From Dastarcus helophoroides (taxonomy: Eukaryota; Arthropoda; Insecta; Coleoptera; Bothrideridae), in the NCBI GenBank assembly GCA_028583605.1, contig CM053329.1:38848161-38912160 (forward strand): 64,000 nt of DNA. The letters are read 5' to 3'. Below are positions 53,340-64,000 of the stretch, piece by piece (the first letter of the stretch is position 1; every line of letters starts with the position of its first letter). Made by a program: the position numbers and the translations under genes. The notes beneath the pieces are model-generated. The model ran no database searches. It saw only the letters and a program-made list of their open reading frames with translations, and was not told the origin of the DNA.

Positions 53340-56300
53340 ATTTTTTTTGAAATTTGGATTTTTTTTATAGAAATATTGACACCTCTCCTAAAATCACTCT
53401 TTAAATTTTAAATTTATCCCAAAATTCGATTGTTTAGGTTCATGAAAATCCAAATTTTTTCCTAGGAATTCGTCCCCTCGAGATCTCGCTTTTTTTTCGA
53501 AATGCGTCATTTTAACAAAAAACAATGTTTTCAGATTTTGACTATTGTTTATAAAATTAATTTTATTTATTATTGTCTATTATCTTAAATTTGATTTTAC
53601 ATTTCCATATTTTCTCGAAATTTATTTTTTCCTTGAAATTGGCCTTTTTCCTCGAAATTAGCCTTTTTTTTCAAAATTCGTTATTTTCTGGAAGTTTACT
53701 ATTTTTTGACAATTTGTTTGTGTTTCAATTTTGACTTTATGCCCAAAATTTCACCCTTTTTCTTAAAATTTGATTAATTCCTAAAAATTTAGATTTTTTT
53801 TTACAATTTCGAACATTTTTCGTCGACCGCTCTTTGGAAATTTCGCTTATTTTTTAAAATTTTCTTTTTTACATCATTAAGATGTCTCTGAAAATTTCAA
53901 CTATTTGGAATCTAATTTTCCAAAAATTTTGACTAATTTGTTAAAATTGTACTTTTCTCGAAATTTTGATTTTTATTTTAAAAGTTTCTATTTTTCGTCT
54001 TTTTTGCTCAAAAATTTGATTTGTTTTAAAAAAAGTCTTCCCAAAATCCATCTCTTCCTTGAAATTTTGTTCTTTTCGAAATTAAAACTTCATTTTTTGG
54101 ATTTTCCTTTCCAAAAATTTTTCTTAACATTCGCGTTTTTTTTGAAAATGTTGACCTTTTAAATATTGACTTTTCAGAAATTTTAACTTCCGTCTGGAAC
54201 TTCGTCTTATTTTCGAAATTTCGATTTTTATTTTATTCGACCTTCTTGACGAAAATTCAAACTCTTTCTCAAAATTCATTTATTTTTTGAAAATTTTGAT
54301 CTTTTTTTATAGAAATGTTGCTACTCCTCTCAAAATCAGTGTTTAACTTTTAAATTTATTCTAAAATTAGATTCTTTAGGTTTATAAAAACCCAAATTTT
54401 TTCCTTGGAATTCGTGTTCTCAAGATTTCGCTCTTTTTTCGAAATGCGTAAATTAATAAAAACAATATTTTCAAATTTGGACTACTATTTATGAAATTAA
54501 TTTCTTTTATTATTGTTTATTTTCTTAAAATTTGACTTTATGTGTGGCATTTCCATTTTTTCCCTGAAATTTATTTTTTTCTCGAAATTGGTCTTTTTCC
54601 TCGAAATTCGTCTTTTTCTCAAAATTCCGCATTTTTTGAAAGTTGACTCCTTTTTGAGAATTTGTTTTTGTTTTTATTTTAATTTTATGCCTAAAATTTT
54701 TTTAATTTAAATAACTCTTAAAAATTTTGATATTTTATTTTACAATTTCGAAGTTTTTGTTGATATTTCGACTGCTCTTTGGAAACCATGCTTATTTTTT
54801 AAAATTTTCTTAATTTTTACTTCATTAGGCTATTTTTGAAAATTTCGTCAATTCAGAATCTGATTTTCCAGAAATGTTGACTAATTTCTTAAAATTTGCC
54901 TTTTTCTCGAAATTTTGATTTTTATTTGAAAAGTGGCTATTTTTCGTCTTTTTTTCCCAAAAATTCGATTTGTTTTAAAATAAGTCTTTCCAAAATCCAT
55001 CTCTTCCTCAAAATTTTGTTCTTTTCGAAATTAAAACTTTATTTTTTGGATTTTTGCTTTCAAACATTTTTCTTAATATTCTCGTTTTTCTGAAAATTTT
55101 GACCTTTTAAATTTTGACTTTTCAGAATTTCAATTCTCATCTCGAAATTCTTCATATTTTCGAAATTTCGATTTTTATTTCATTTGAGCAACGGTTTAAA
55201 TTTTCCTCACGAAGGTCTTGAGGAAAATTCAAACTGTTTCTCAAAATTCGTTTTATTTTGAAAATTTGGATCTTTTTTTATAGAAATTTTGACACTCCTC
55301 CGAAAATCAGTGTTAAGATTTTAAATTTATCCTATAATTCGATTCTTTAGGTTCAAAAATATCCAAATTTTTTTTCGGAATGCGTTTTCTCAAAATTTCG
55401 CTTTTTTTTTGAAATACGTAATTTTATTAAACAGATTCAGATTTTGACTATTGTTTATAAAATTAATTTAATTTGTTATTGTCTATTTTCTTAAAATTTG
55501 ACTTTATGTGCGACATTTCGATTTTTCCAAAATTTATTTTTTCTTGAAAATTGTTCCTTTTCCTCGAAATTCGTTTTTTCCCAAAATTCCTCATTTTTTG
55601 AAAGTTGTCTCTATTTTGACATTCGTTTTTGTTTTAATATTAACTTTATGCCTAAAATTTCACATTTTTCATTGAAAATTTAATGAATCTTACAAATTTT
55701 GATATTTCTCTTACGATTTCGAAGTTTTTGTCGCTATTTCGACTACTCTTTGGAAACTTTACTTATTTTTCAAAATTTTGGTAATTTTTACATCATTAAG
55801 TTTCTTTTGAAAATTTCGTACATTCAGAATTCGATTTTCCAAAAATGTTGACTAATTACTCAAAATTTGTCTTTTTCACGAAGTTTTAATTTTTATTTAA
55901 AAAATTACTATTTTTCGTCTTTTTTTTCTCAAAAATTTGATTTGTTTTAAAATAAGTCTCAGTTTTCCTCAAAATGATGCTCTTTTCGCAGTTAAAACTT
56001 TATTTTTTGGATCTTACTTTCCAAAAATGTTTCTTAATATTCTGGTTTTTCTGAAAATTTTGCCCTTTTAAATTTTGATTTCTCATAAATTTCAATTCTC
56101 ATCTCGAAATTCTTCTTATTTTCGAAATTTCGATTTTTGATTTCATTTGACCTTTTTGTCGAAAATTCAAGCTGTTTCTCAAAATTCGTTTTTTTTTAAG
56201 CTTTGGATCTTTTTTTATAGCAATGTTGATACTTCTCTCAAAATCAGTGTTTAAATTTTAAATTTATTCTGAAATTCGATTTCTTAGGTTTATAAAAATC

Positions 56301-57350
56301 CAAACTTTTTCCTCGGAATTCGTTTTGTCAAGATTTCGCTTTTTTTTTGAAATGCGTAATTTTAATAAACAGATTCAGATCTTGACTATCGTTTATCAGA
56401 TTAATTTCATTTATTATTGTCTATTTTCTTAAAATTTGACTTTATGTGCGAAATTTTGATTTTTTCCGAAATTTGTTTTTGCCTCGAAATTTGTCTTTTT
56501 CCTCGAAATTCGTTTTTTTCTTGAAATTTCAAATTTTTGGAAAGTTGACTCCTTTTTGACAATTCGTTTTTCTTTTAATTTTAAATTGATACCCAAAATT
56601 CCACATTTTTTTCTTAAAATTTAATTAACTCTTAAAAATTTTGAATTTTTTTTTACAATTTCGAAGTTTTTGTCGATATTTCGACTGCTCCTTGGAAACT
56701 TTGCTTATTTTTCAAAATTTCCTTAATTTTTACATCATTAGGATTTTTTTAAAAAATTTCGTCCATTCAGTATCCGATTTTCCAAGAATGTTGACTAATT
56801 CTTTAAAATTTGCCGTTTTCACGAAATTTTAATTTTTATTTAAAAAATTGCTCTTTTTCGTCTTTTTTCTCAAAGATTTGATTTCTCCTAAAATAAGTCT
56901 TCCTAAAAGCCGTCTCTTTCTCAAAATCTGGTTAATTTCGAATTTAAAATTTTATTTTTTCAATTTTTCTTTCTAAAAATCATGTTTTTTTTAAATTAGG
57001 CAATTTTTTCTAATATTCGCGTTTATCTGAAAATTTTGATTTTTAAAATGTTGACTTTGGAGAAATGTTAATTCTCACCTCGAAATTCGTCTTATTTTCA
57101 AAATGTCGATTTTTATTTCATTTGACAAATTGAAAAAAAAATCATTCACTCAATACTTTTTTTTTCGGAGCTCGTTTTCTCAAGATTTCACTTTTTTTTG
57201 AAATGCGTAATTTCAGTAAACAGATTCAGATTTTGACTATTGTTTATAAAATTAATTTTATTTGTTACGTTTTTTTCCCAAAATTCCTAATTTTTTAAAA
57301 GTTGTCCCCTTTTTAACAATTTGTTTTTGTTTTAATTTTCACTTTATGCC
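53340..57350. repeat. ~950-bp T-rich tandem array, four copies plus a truncated fifth
   Basis: The landmark tttttatag(a/c)aat.ttga recurs near 53366, 54308, 55280 and 56216 (spacing 942, 972, 936), each followed by aattcgattctttaggtt, tcgcttttttttcgaaatgc, gattttgactattgtttat and tactttatttcaaaa-type blocks. A shortened copy occupies about 57130-57350. Its repeated open frames are not genes. Confidence 0.86.
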
Positions 57351-58740
57351 TAATGTTTAATGGTCGTAGAAATGTCGACATTTTTCTAACTGGCCTTTCC
57401 TTGAAATTTCAACTATTTTAAAAGTCTTCCACTTTTTTAAATTAGATGGTGTTGTTAACAAAAAGTAAAACTGCTGAAAAATATATATTTTGAAAATTTG
57501 CAAATTGCAAATTTTTGAAACTTGCAAATTGTAAATTTTTAAAACTTGCAAATTCAATGTCTTCAACAAAATTTAATATTACGTCAAAATTTAAATAAAA
57601 AAATAAAAAATCCGCGTAGAGTAGTTTTCGAAATTGGCATTTTCTCTAAAATTCGTTTTATGTTCGTAGAAATGTCGACATTTTTCTAAAAATTGGCCTT
57701 TCCTTGAAATTTCAGCTATTTTAAAAGTCTTCCACTTTTTGTAAGTCAGATGGTGTTGTTAATAAAAAGTAAAACTGCTGAAAAATATATATTTTGAAAA
57801 TTTGAAAATTGCAAATTTTTGAAACTTGCAAATTGCAAATTTTTTAAACTTGCAAATTCCAAATTTTTGAAACTTACAAATTCAATGTCTTCAACAAAAT
57901 TTAATATTACGCCAACATTTAAATAAAAAAATAAAAAATCCGAGTAGAGTAGTTTTCGAAATTGGCATTTTCTCTAAAATTCGTTTTTTTTTAGTGAAAG
58001 TGAAACTGCTGAAAAATATATATTTTGAAAATTTGCTAACTGCAAATTTTTGAAACTTGCAAATTCAATGTCTTTAACAAAATTTAATATTACGCCTAAA
58101 TTTAAATAAAAAAATAAAAAATCCGAGTACAGTAGTTTTCGAAATTGGCATTTTCTCTAAAATTCGTTTTTTTTTTGGTGACAGTGAAACTGCTGAAAAA
58201 TATATATTTTGAAAATTTGCAATTTGCAAATTTTTGAAACTTGAAAATTCAATGTCTTCAACAAGATTTAATATTACGCCAAAATTTACTTAAAAAAATA
58301 AAAAATCCGAGTGCAGTAGTTTTCGAAATTGGCATTTTCTCTAAAATTCGTTTTTTTTTGTGACAGTGAAACTGCTGAAAAATATATATTTTGAAAATTT
58401 GCAAATTTTTGAAACTTGAAAATTCAATATCTTCAACAAGATTTAATATTACGCCAAAATTTAAATAAAAAAAATAAAAAATCCGAGTGCAGTAGTTTTC
58501 GAAATTGGCATTTTCTCTAAAATTCGTTTTTTTTTTTTAGTGAAAGTGAAACTGCTGAAAAATATATATTTTGAAAATTTGCAAATCGCAAATTTTTGAA
58601 ACTTGCATATTCAATGTCTTCAACAAAAATTAATACTACGCCAACATTTAAATAAAAAAATAAAAATTCCGAGAACAGTAGTCTTTAAAATTGGAATTCT
58701 AAAAATTCGTTTTTTGTTGAATTGCGTTTTTTTATAAAAT
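57351..58740. repeat. ~180-bp tandem array, six copies
   Basis: actgctgaaaaatatatatt recurs near 57470, 57774, 58006, 58189, 58372 and 58552. The first two units are longer (about 304 and 231 bp) and carry an extra gtcgacatttttcta and aaaagtcttccactttt segment. Units end tagttttcgaaattggcatt then ttctctaaaattcg. A ttgcaaat submotif is reiterated inside each. Confidence 0.93.
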
Positions 58741-58905
58741 TCCGTCTTGACTTTTTTTTTTAATTTTGAAATTTCTTTAAAAGCTTTTATTTTTAATTTG
58801 ATTATGTATAATTTCCACTTTTTCCCACAACTGGTTTGTTCTTGAGATTCGTCTTTTTCGAATTTACAACTTACTTCTAAAAGCTCCTGATTTTCCTCTC
58901 AAAAT

Positions 58906-59353
58906 TGGACTTTCTCTTGAAAGTTACATTTTTTTGGATATGTTGATTCACAACTTCATTAAAGAAAGATTAATGTTTTTTTAGCATCAAGGAATAAAAA
59001 TGTCATTTGCTGAATCAGAAAATGGTGGAAAAGAATTTAGAAATTCCTGTTCAAAATTCTAGTCTTTCCTCTCAAAATTAGACTCCATTTTGGAAGTTTG
59101 ATATTGTTTGGATTTTTAATTTACGACTTCTCTCAAAATTGGACTTTCTCTTGAAAGTTACATTTTTTTGGATATGTTGATTCACAACTTCATTAAAGAA
59201 AGATTAATGTTTTTTTAGCATCAAGGAATAAAAATGTCATTTGCTGAATCAGAAAATGGTGGAAAAGAATTTAGAAATTCCTGTTCAAAATTCTAGTCTT
59301 TCCTCTCAAAATTAGACTCCATTTTGGAAGTTTGATATTGTTTGGATTTTTAA
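58906..59353. repeat. 224-bp direct tandem duplication, apparently identical
   Basis: ctctcaaaattggactttct starts at 58906 and again at 59130. By eye I find no mismatch between the copies up to tttttaatttacgactt, unlike every other array in the window. Confidence 0.9.
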
Positions 59354-59399
59354 TTTACGACTTCGTAAGAGAAAGGTAAATGTTTATCTAGCTTCAAGT

Positions 59400-59655
59400 G
59401 CTTTCAAAGAATTAATAGGATTGATCCTCCCAAGTGCAAGATTTTTGAGGCATACAAGACAGTCGGAGGCAGCAAATTCCTGTGCGGTGCAGCAAGACAG
59501 TGAGGACATCTGTCTACGAAGCTTCTTTCTTCTAAAGAACTTCCAAGCTATGGAACTCGTTACCGAACGGATTTTCCCCAAACATCCTTGTTTAAGAAGG
59601 CAGTTTATCGCCATCTATCCTTGTTTCCACGTCCTACTCGCGATGCTTTGAAGGC
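59400..59655 (+). pseudogene. Frameshifted LINE reverse-transcriptase C-terminus
   Basis: Frame 1 (from about 59421) reads FLRHTRQSEAANSC up to CLRSFF. A frame change at about 59536 gives RTSKLWNSLPNGFSPNILV and a stop. A third frame gives SLFKKAVYRHL and a stop near 59652. The order RSFF, RT..LWNSLP, then a final F(K)..V.R.L segment is typical of the end of ORF2 in CR1/Jockey/I-type non-LTR retrotransposons. The catalytic YXDD region is absent. A matching 3' tail recurs at 42595-42662. Superfamily cannot be fixed from this piece. Confidence 0.68.
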
Positions 59656-60894
59656 ATAATAGGGTTATCCTTTGCGAGTAGATTGAACATTAACGAAAAT
59701 AAAAGTAACTTTCTCTGAATTGGAAAAAGGTGTATTTCTCTGGTCTTTGGAAATAAAACAGCATTTTTTGCTCTTTTATCTAATTCTTTGCAAAGAGACA
59801 ACATTGTTTTTGAATTTATGGTAATAAAAGTTAATTTGACTTAGTCTTTTTGACTTTTAATTTGATGTGCTAAACATTTTAAAAAATGTCTCTAGTCTTC
59901 GCAAAGAAAAAAAAGTTTTTCTGTCCCCCTGACTCTAAAATGGGTTGATAAGAGGAAGAAAGGAAGAACGTTTTTGTGTCTGTTTTTCAGTTTTTATATC
60001 CCACTTTTTAAGAGAAGTTGATTAGAGGAAGGAGCATGTATGGCTGGAAATAAAAGAGTGATTTTTCATCCTTTTTTTGGTATTTTTATTTCACTTTTTA
60101 AGCTGCTGGTTATAGTGATTTTTAGACTCTCTAGAGACAAAAAAAAATATTTTTCGTGCTCATCCTGCTTTTTAATTTTATCTTTTAGGTAAATTTGAAA
60201 ACGTAGGCGATACTATCTGACTATCTGCTTTTTTTATTTAGTTCAGGGGCAGATTTAAGGGTGTGCTACATGTGCAATTGCACAAGAATAATAATATTTT
60301 TTATTAGGTGTCAAAATTATTGTAAACGTGACATAAAGGCATATTTTTTGGACATGATGACCTAATTTTTGGATATGATGACCTCTTCTTTACTTTAGTC
60401 ATCAAAATAATGTGAATATGACATAGGGGCCTTCGCACAGAGGCCTCAATAAGGTTAATTCATGCCTGTCTCAGTACTTTACATTTTAAAATGTTGTAAA
60501 AGAATCTCGGTCAGGGGAAGATAGTAGGTCTTCTTGGCGCTAAAAATAAAAGAGTAATTTTGCTCTCCTTTTTATTTGGTGAGTTACGAAGCTTGGTCGA
60601 GGAATTGTAGAATCTTATTTGGTCCTTAAAAATAAAATAGCAGTTTCCTGTGTCTTAATGTGAAAATTCTAAATTATGACAGTTAAATTTGTGTAAATAA
60701 TTGAGCTACACATTCAGAAGGATTTTTCCAATTGTGATTGAATTATGTACTTTGGCTTTCATTGAGCAACATTGCATTGGTTATAGTTAATACTATTTTT
60801 TTTTCACAGGACCATGTAGAAGCAGGTAAACATTGATTAAACGATCATGTTTGTTATTAAATAATTATAAAGAATTTCTTCCTAGTATATAAAG
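59656..60894. other. AT-rich intronic sequence, no gene seen
   Basis: Ordinary to low-complexity sequence. 60360-60420 has a local repeat (tttttggacatgatgacc / ttttggatatgatgacc), and 60240-60290 may be old transposon sequence. Confidence 0.4.
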
Positions 60895-61098
60895 TTCTTC
60901 AAAAATTGAAATACAAATCTTGTCCCCTGAAACCCAGAAGGATTAAAAAACAACAAAAATATCTCTCCGAAGTTGGTAGCTTGGCTGTCCAAACGCGTCA
61001 GAGCAACTTTGTTGTGTTTTCTCATCTTTCTTGGTTTCAGGCGACCAGATTTGTATTTCAAATTTTAAAGATAACCAAGGATCAGTCCGTTCCACCAA
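60895..61098. mobile_element. Palindromic element, solo copy with unique loop
   Basis: The left arm starts ttcttcaaaaattgaaatac (its outer 30 bp lost); the right arm is complete to ccgttccaccaaaa. It keeps the gaaatacaaatctt segment in both arms. The loop (60955-61002) carries a unique stretch, gaagttggtagcttggctgt. Confidence 0.82.
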
Positions 61099-62568
61099 AA
61101 TATGAAGTGCTTGTATTACATTTTTTTCTTATTTGGCTTTACATTTATTTTACGTCAAATATTATAAAATTCTAATAGAAAATAATTAAGTTAGGTTGTT
61201 AAATAGGAAGGCCTATAATGAGAATTTTATTCACAAAGGGGTAATTAAATATTTTTCAAACGGGGCCAATTTACTTTGCCACAAAGCCATTGTTTGTAGT
61301 TTAACTAAAGATCTAATATATCTTTTATCCTAACACATGTTGCTCCAATGTCCAGTAATCTTAGTTGATCCCTCCGAACAAAGCAAAGCCGGGGTTGTAC
61401 GCGTTACATATTCAATTAAACAAAAATCTATCAACTGCTTTACTCCGAAAGCACCTTAATCCTGGTGCCGGGGAAGCCGGAGCCTTCCAGATAGATGTGT
61501 GTACTATCGGCGGCCGAACAGGACGAGGGTAGAAATAGCTGGATTACTCGGGTCTGGTCGAGGGTAAGTCTGGGTAATTATGGTAGCTTCGAGGGTTATT
61601 CTATGCTCATTGATGAGTAGCACAAAGCTACGACACTGCACCGCTTCAATCCGGCTTATAATCCGATCTTATCTCCTGTTGCCATTATAAAACAACTACT
61701 GAACATGCAACCGAGCCCCGACTGACTTTTAAATGCGACGCAAACAAGGATTTGGAGATTCGTCAGCATTTCGATCTTTAAAGGGGGCATCCACGCAAAA
61801 CGGATTAAATTTGAAGTGAGACTTTGACAGAAAATGTGCACCAATCTTGGGCTTCGAATTAACCATTTCTTTAAGACAAAACAGTGTGGTGGAAAACTGA
61901 AAGTTTTCACAACGAGAAATATACCTTCAAACATTTTTTTTTTAATTTCTATGATGCAGAAAAAAATTATCTTACCCTGATTGAGATTTACGATGATTTT
62001 GCTTGAAAAACGAATAACGCAACCAAATAAATTATTTTTCAGAAATCTATTGAGCACCAAATAAAAAATTAAATATTTTTTAATGACGTATTTTCTGCTT
62101 TATTTGGAAAGTTACTAGCTCAAAGTAGAAGTTGATAATTAAAATGTTGAACATTTTAACAATGAGTTATAAAACCAGTTCTCGGGCTTTTGTCAACGAT
62201 TTTCGGCACCCGGAAAATATTTGAAACCTTTGACTAAAAAAAATGTAAGTGCTCTGCCCTGATATGTTTATATTACGAATGATATAAGAAAAATTGAGCG
62301 GAAATGAATACTAGAGGCCATATAATGACTTCAATGGAATCAGTAGCGACCGTAAAACGGGAGTAAAACGGGGCGGCCGCCGCAGCAGAACGCTTTAAAA
62401 ACGGCACTAAAGGAAGTCCCTCGATAAGAGAAAAGGCGTCAGTAAAGAAAGTTGAGAAATATTATTATAATTCCTTTGAGTAGATATGTTGCACGCTCTA
62501 GAGACCCGCTTGAAGAGTCACATATCTCATGAGAATTTTAGGCAGATACCCAAAAGACCTGTTTAAAT

Positions 62569-62582
62569 ATTCCCGAGGGAAT
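62569..62582. promoter_or_regulatory. Optimal COE/EBF site ATTCCCGAGGGAAT
   Basis: Matches all 12 fixed positions of the optimal EBF palindrome ATTCCCNNGGGAAT. Lies in non-repetitive DNA upstream of the visible kn exons. Confidence 0.55.
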
Positions 62583-62685
62583 TTCCCTCCTTATCAGATG
62601 TGTAAAACGGCACACACTCCCTTCTTATCCGGAATGATTTAATTAATTAGGGCACTTGCATATTCATAAAAATTAGTTATCGATG

Positions 62686-62697
62686 ATCCCATGGGAT
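62686..62697. promoter_or_regulatory. COE-type palindrome ATCCCATGGGAT
   Basis: Perfect 12-bp palindrome containing TCCCATGGGA, 117 bp (start to start) from the ATTCCCGAGGGAAT site. Confidence 0.45.
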
Positions 62698-62850
62698 TTT
62701 CCCGTACGAAAACGCGAAAGGGGTGGAAAATGCCATTCGTTATTTCGGCGCATCGGCCTCGTAATTTCACGATAAGACTCGGCGGAAATTACGTCCTGTT
62801 CTACCGCCCCACTGAATCCTTCCGGCGAAAGACAATTTTTTTATAGAGCT

Positions 62851-64000
62851 GAGGATTTTCCAAATAACGATGCAATATTTAAAGCTGTCATCCACCAATT
62901 TTAATGTCAACAAAAGTGTTAGCTTTTCGTTTTCAATCATACTTGCACAGAAGTTAAGGAACAAAAGAATCCCAAATTTTGAATTGATTTTCAAAAGGTT
63001 GGAACTCAAAAAAAATGGCTAAAAACAAAAATAGAAACAAACAAATTAAAACTCCAAGTTTCTAGTTTTTAGATCTTGAGCTTAGAATTTCTGTACTTCA
63101 GCAATTTTTAATCTTTAGTTTAGAATTTTCGTACTTCAGCAGTTTTTAAGTAATTATAAAAAAACTCCAGACACAATTTTTTTTCGAAATTTTTAAACAA
63201 CTTTAATTTTACGATTTTTAATTTTTTTTGGGATTACATCATAGAGCTTCTCTAGATAATTTAATTTTTATTAATTTGATTTAATTTTGAGCCTTGTATG
63301 GTAGATTTTTGCTGAGTTATTATCAATCAAAGCAAAAAAGCCATTTTGACTTTGGTAATCAATATAAAAAAAATTATGTAAATGTGGCCCAAGAAAATGC
63401 TCCATATTTGGGTTAAGGTTTCATTGAAACCGGTTTAGCCATTTTTAATTTATCTTCAGTCAATACAGCCATACAGACAGATTTAAAAACTTAGAATTGT
63501 ATGTCAGGGCAAATCTCACGAACGACTAAACCGATTTTGATGGGACTTTAACTGACAGCTAGAGAATTCTTTTGTCCATATTTTTAACAACATTTTATAT
63601 CGTTGTGCAGACGATAAGTGTCATCTTCAGTCATATTTATTTCACATAGTTAAGAAATATTTATTTCTTTAGAGTCTACTCAGAGGAAGTTGCCCAATTA
63701 CTCTAATTATAAGACTTTAAAAATCATTAAATATAATTAAATTATACATAAAATACATAAATTTTAAATAATAAAAATGATTGCCCATGGAATAATTTAT
63801 AAAAACGTAATGGAAGATACAGTGAGTAATTCAATTAAACAAATAAAATAATTAAAACCCTGGAAAATACAATAATTCGGACATAAAAATATATTTAACA
63901 CAATGTTCAAAACGTCATGAAGCGCCTACAACGAAATTTATAGCTTTTGCATTTATAATAAATGCAATTATGATAGCGAAGTTTGCAATGTAAAATCGCA
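62851..64000. other. AT-rich sequence with a probable old transposon tail
   Basis: At 63505-63560, ggcaaatctcacgaacgact followed by aaaccgattttgatggga resembles the widespread insect transposon 3' phrase around aaccgattttgatg; it follows acagccatacagacagattt. No coding sequence. The remainder to the window end is AT-rich with nothing recognised. Confidence 0.4.

Larger units (their letters stand above)
61200..62850. other. Low-repeat island with two strong COE-type sites
   Basis: About 1.6 kb outside the arrays, with GC-rich patches at 61440-61620, 62330-62420 and 62690-62830. It includes near-palindromic COE sites 117 bp apart (start to start). No exon encoding the COE segment upstream of the 74-bp exon was found. 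A minus-strand 134-codon frame (61656-62060) is hydrophobic, T-rich and unlike any known family. Strongest regulatory candidate in the window. Confidence 0.5.

Noticed and set aside
61440..61620. GC-rich stretch considered as the missing upstream kn exon
   Set aside because: No frame on the minus strand gives the COE segment preceding AIIYEGQ (ending in TKQ), and suitable splice sites were not found.
61656..62060. Minus-strand 134-codon frame, longest non-repeat frame
   Set aside because: Hydrophobic, T-rich composition without domain; intronic; no supporting start or splice context.

Overview
The window is AT-rich, intron-dominated animal DNA, most likely from an insect (beetle-like in style, but the order cannot be fixed from the sequence). 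It carries no complete gene. It is an internal slice of one very large minus-strand gene: knot/collier (kn), the single arthropod member of the COE (Collier/Olf/EBF) transcription factor family. Three short consecutive exons are certain: 52269-52342, 47207-47275 and 5718-5799. Their reading phases join cleanly (0/2, 2/2, 2/0), all have GT-AG splice sites, and together they encode a continuous 75-residue piece of the COE DNA-binding domain, including the H-X3-C-X2-C-X5-C zinc knuckle, whose four ligands are split two and two by an intron. The introns are 4,993 bp and 41,407 bp. The flanking ones are open-ended: no upstream exon lies between 52343 and 64000, and no downstream exon in 1-5717.

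The introns are mostly tandem and dispersed repeats. From left to right: a ~485-bp tandem array (1-2262); TTTCAG hexamer arrays with a complex spacer (2700-5470); an 11-kb array built on TTGTCAGC/GCTGACAA with repeated polarity switches (7960-19205); T-rich degenerate AAATTTCGAC DNA (21480-24050); decayed LTR-like fragments (21215-21440, 24841-25550); a second TTTCAG array (26140-28150); a 285-bp triplicate (30037-30815); more T-rich DNA; a palindromic MITE (32715-32871); a 170-bp satellite of about 32 monomers with higher-order structure (34612-39995); a 340-bp array in inverted orientation (42850-44290); a 342-bp array whose unit contains a 169-bp palindrome (47870-51300); then ~950-bp and ~180-bp arrays (53340-58740), an apparently perfect 224-bp duplication, and a frameshifted LINE remnant (59400-59655). 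One palindromic element family links many of these regions, both as solo copies and as part of the 342-bp unit.

Between the repeats lie islands of ordinary complexity and higher GC: about 5800-7950, 10450-11900, 19210-21200, 28700-30000, 39996-42060, 46660-47206, 51515-52268 and 61200-62850. These are the best candidates for cis-regulatory DNA. Nine matches to the COE core CCCNNGGG occur in the window, eight in islands and one in an exon; five have the full TCCCNNGGGA, and one (62569-62582) matches the full optimal palindrome ATTCCCNNGGGAAT. Because the host gene itself encodes a COE factor, intronic autoregulation is the most interesting hypothesis here. No tRNA, rRNA, CRISPR, intact transposon or independent protein gene could be supported.
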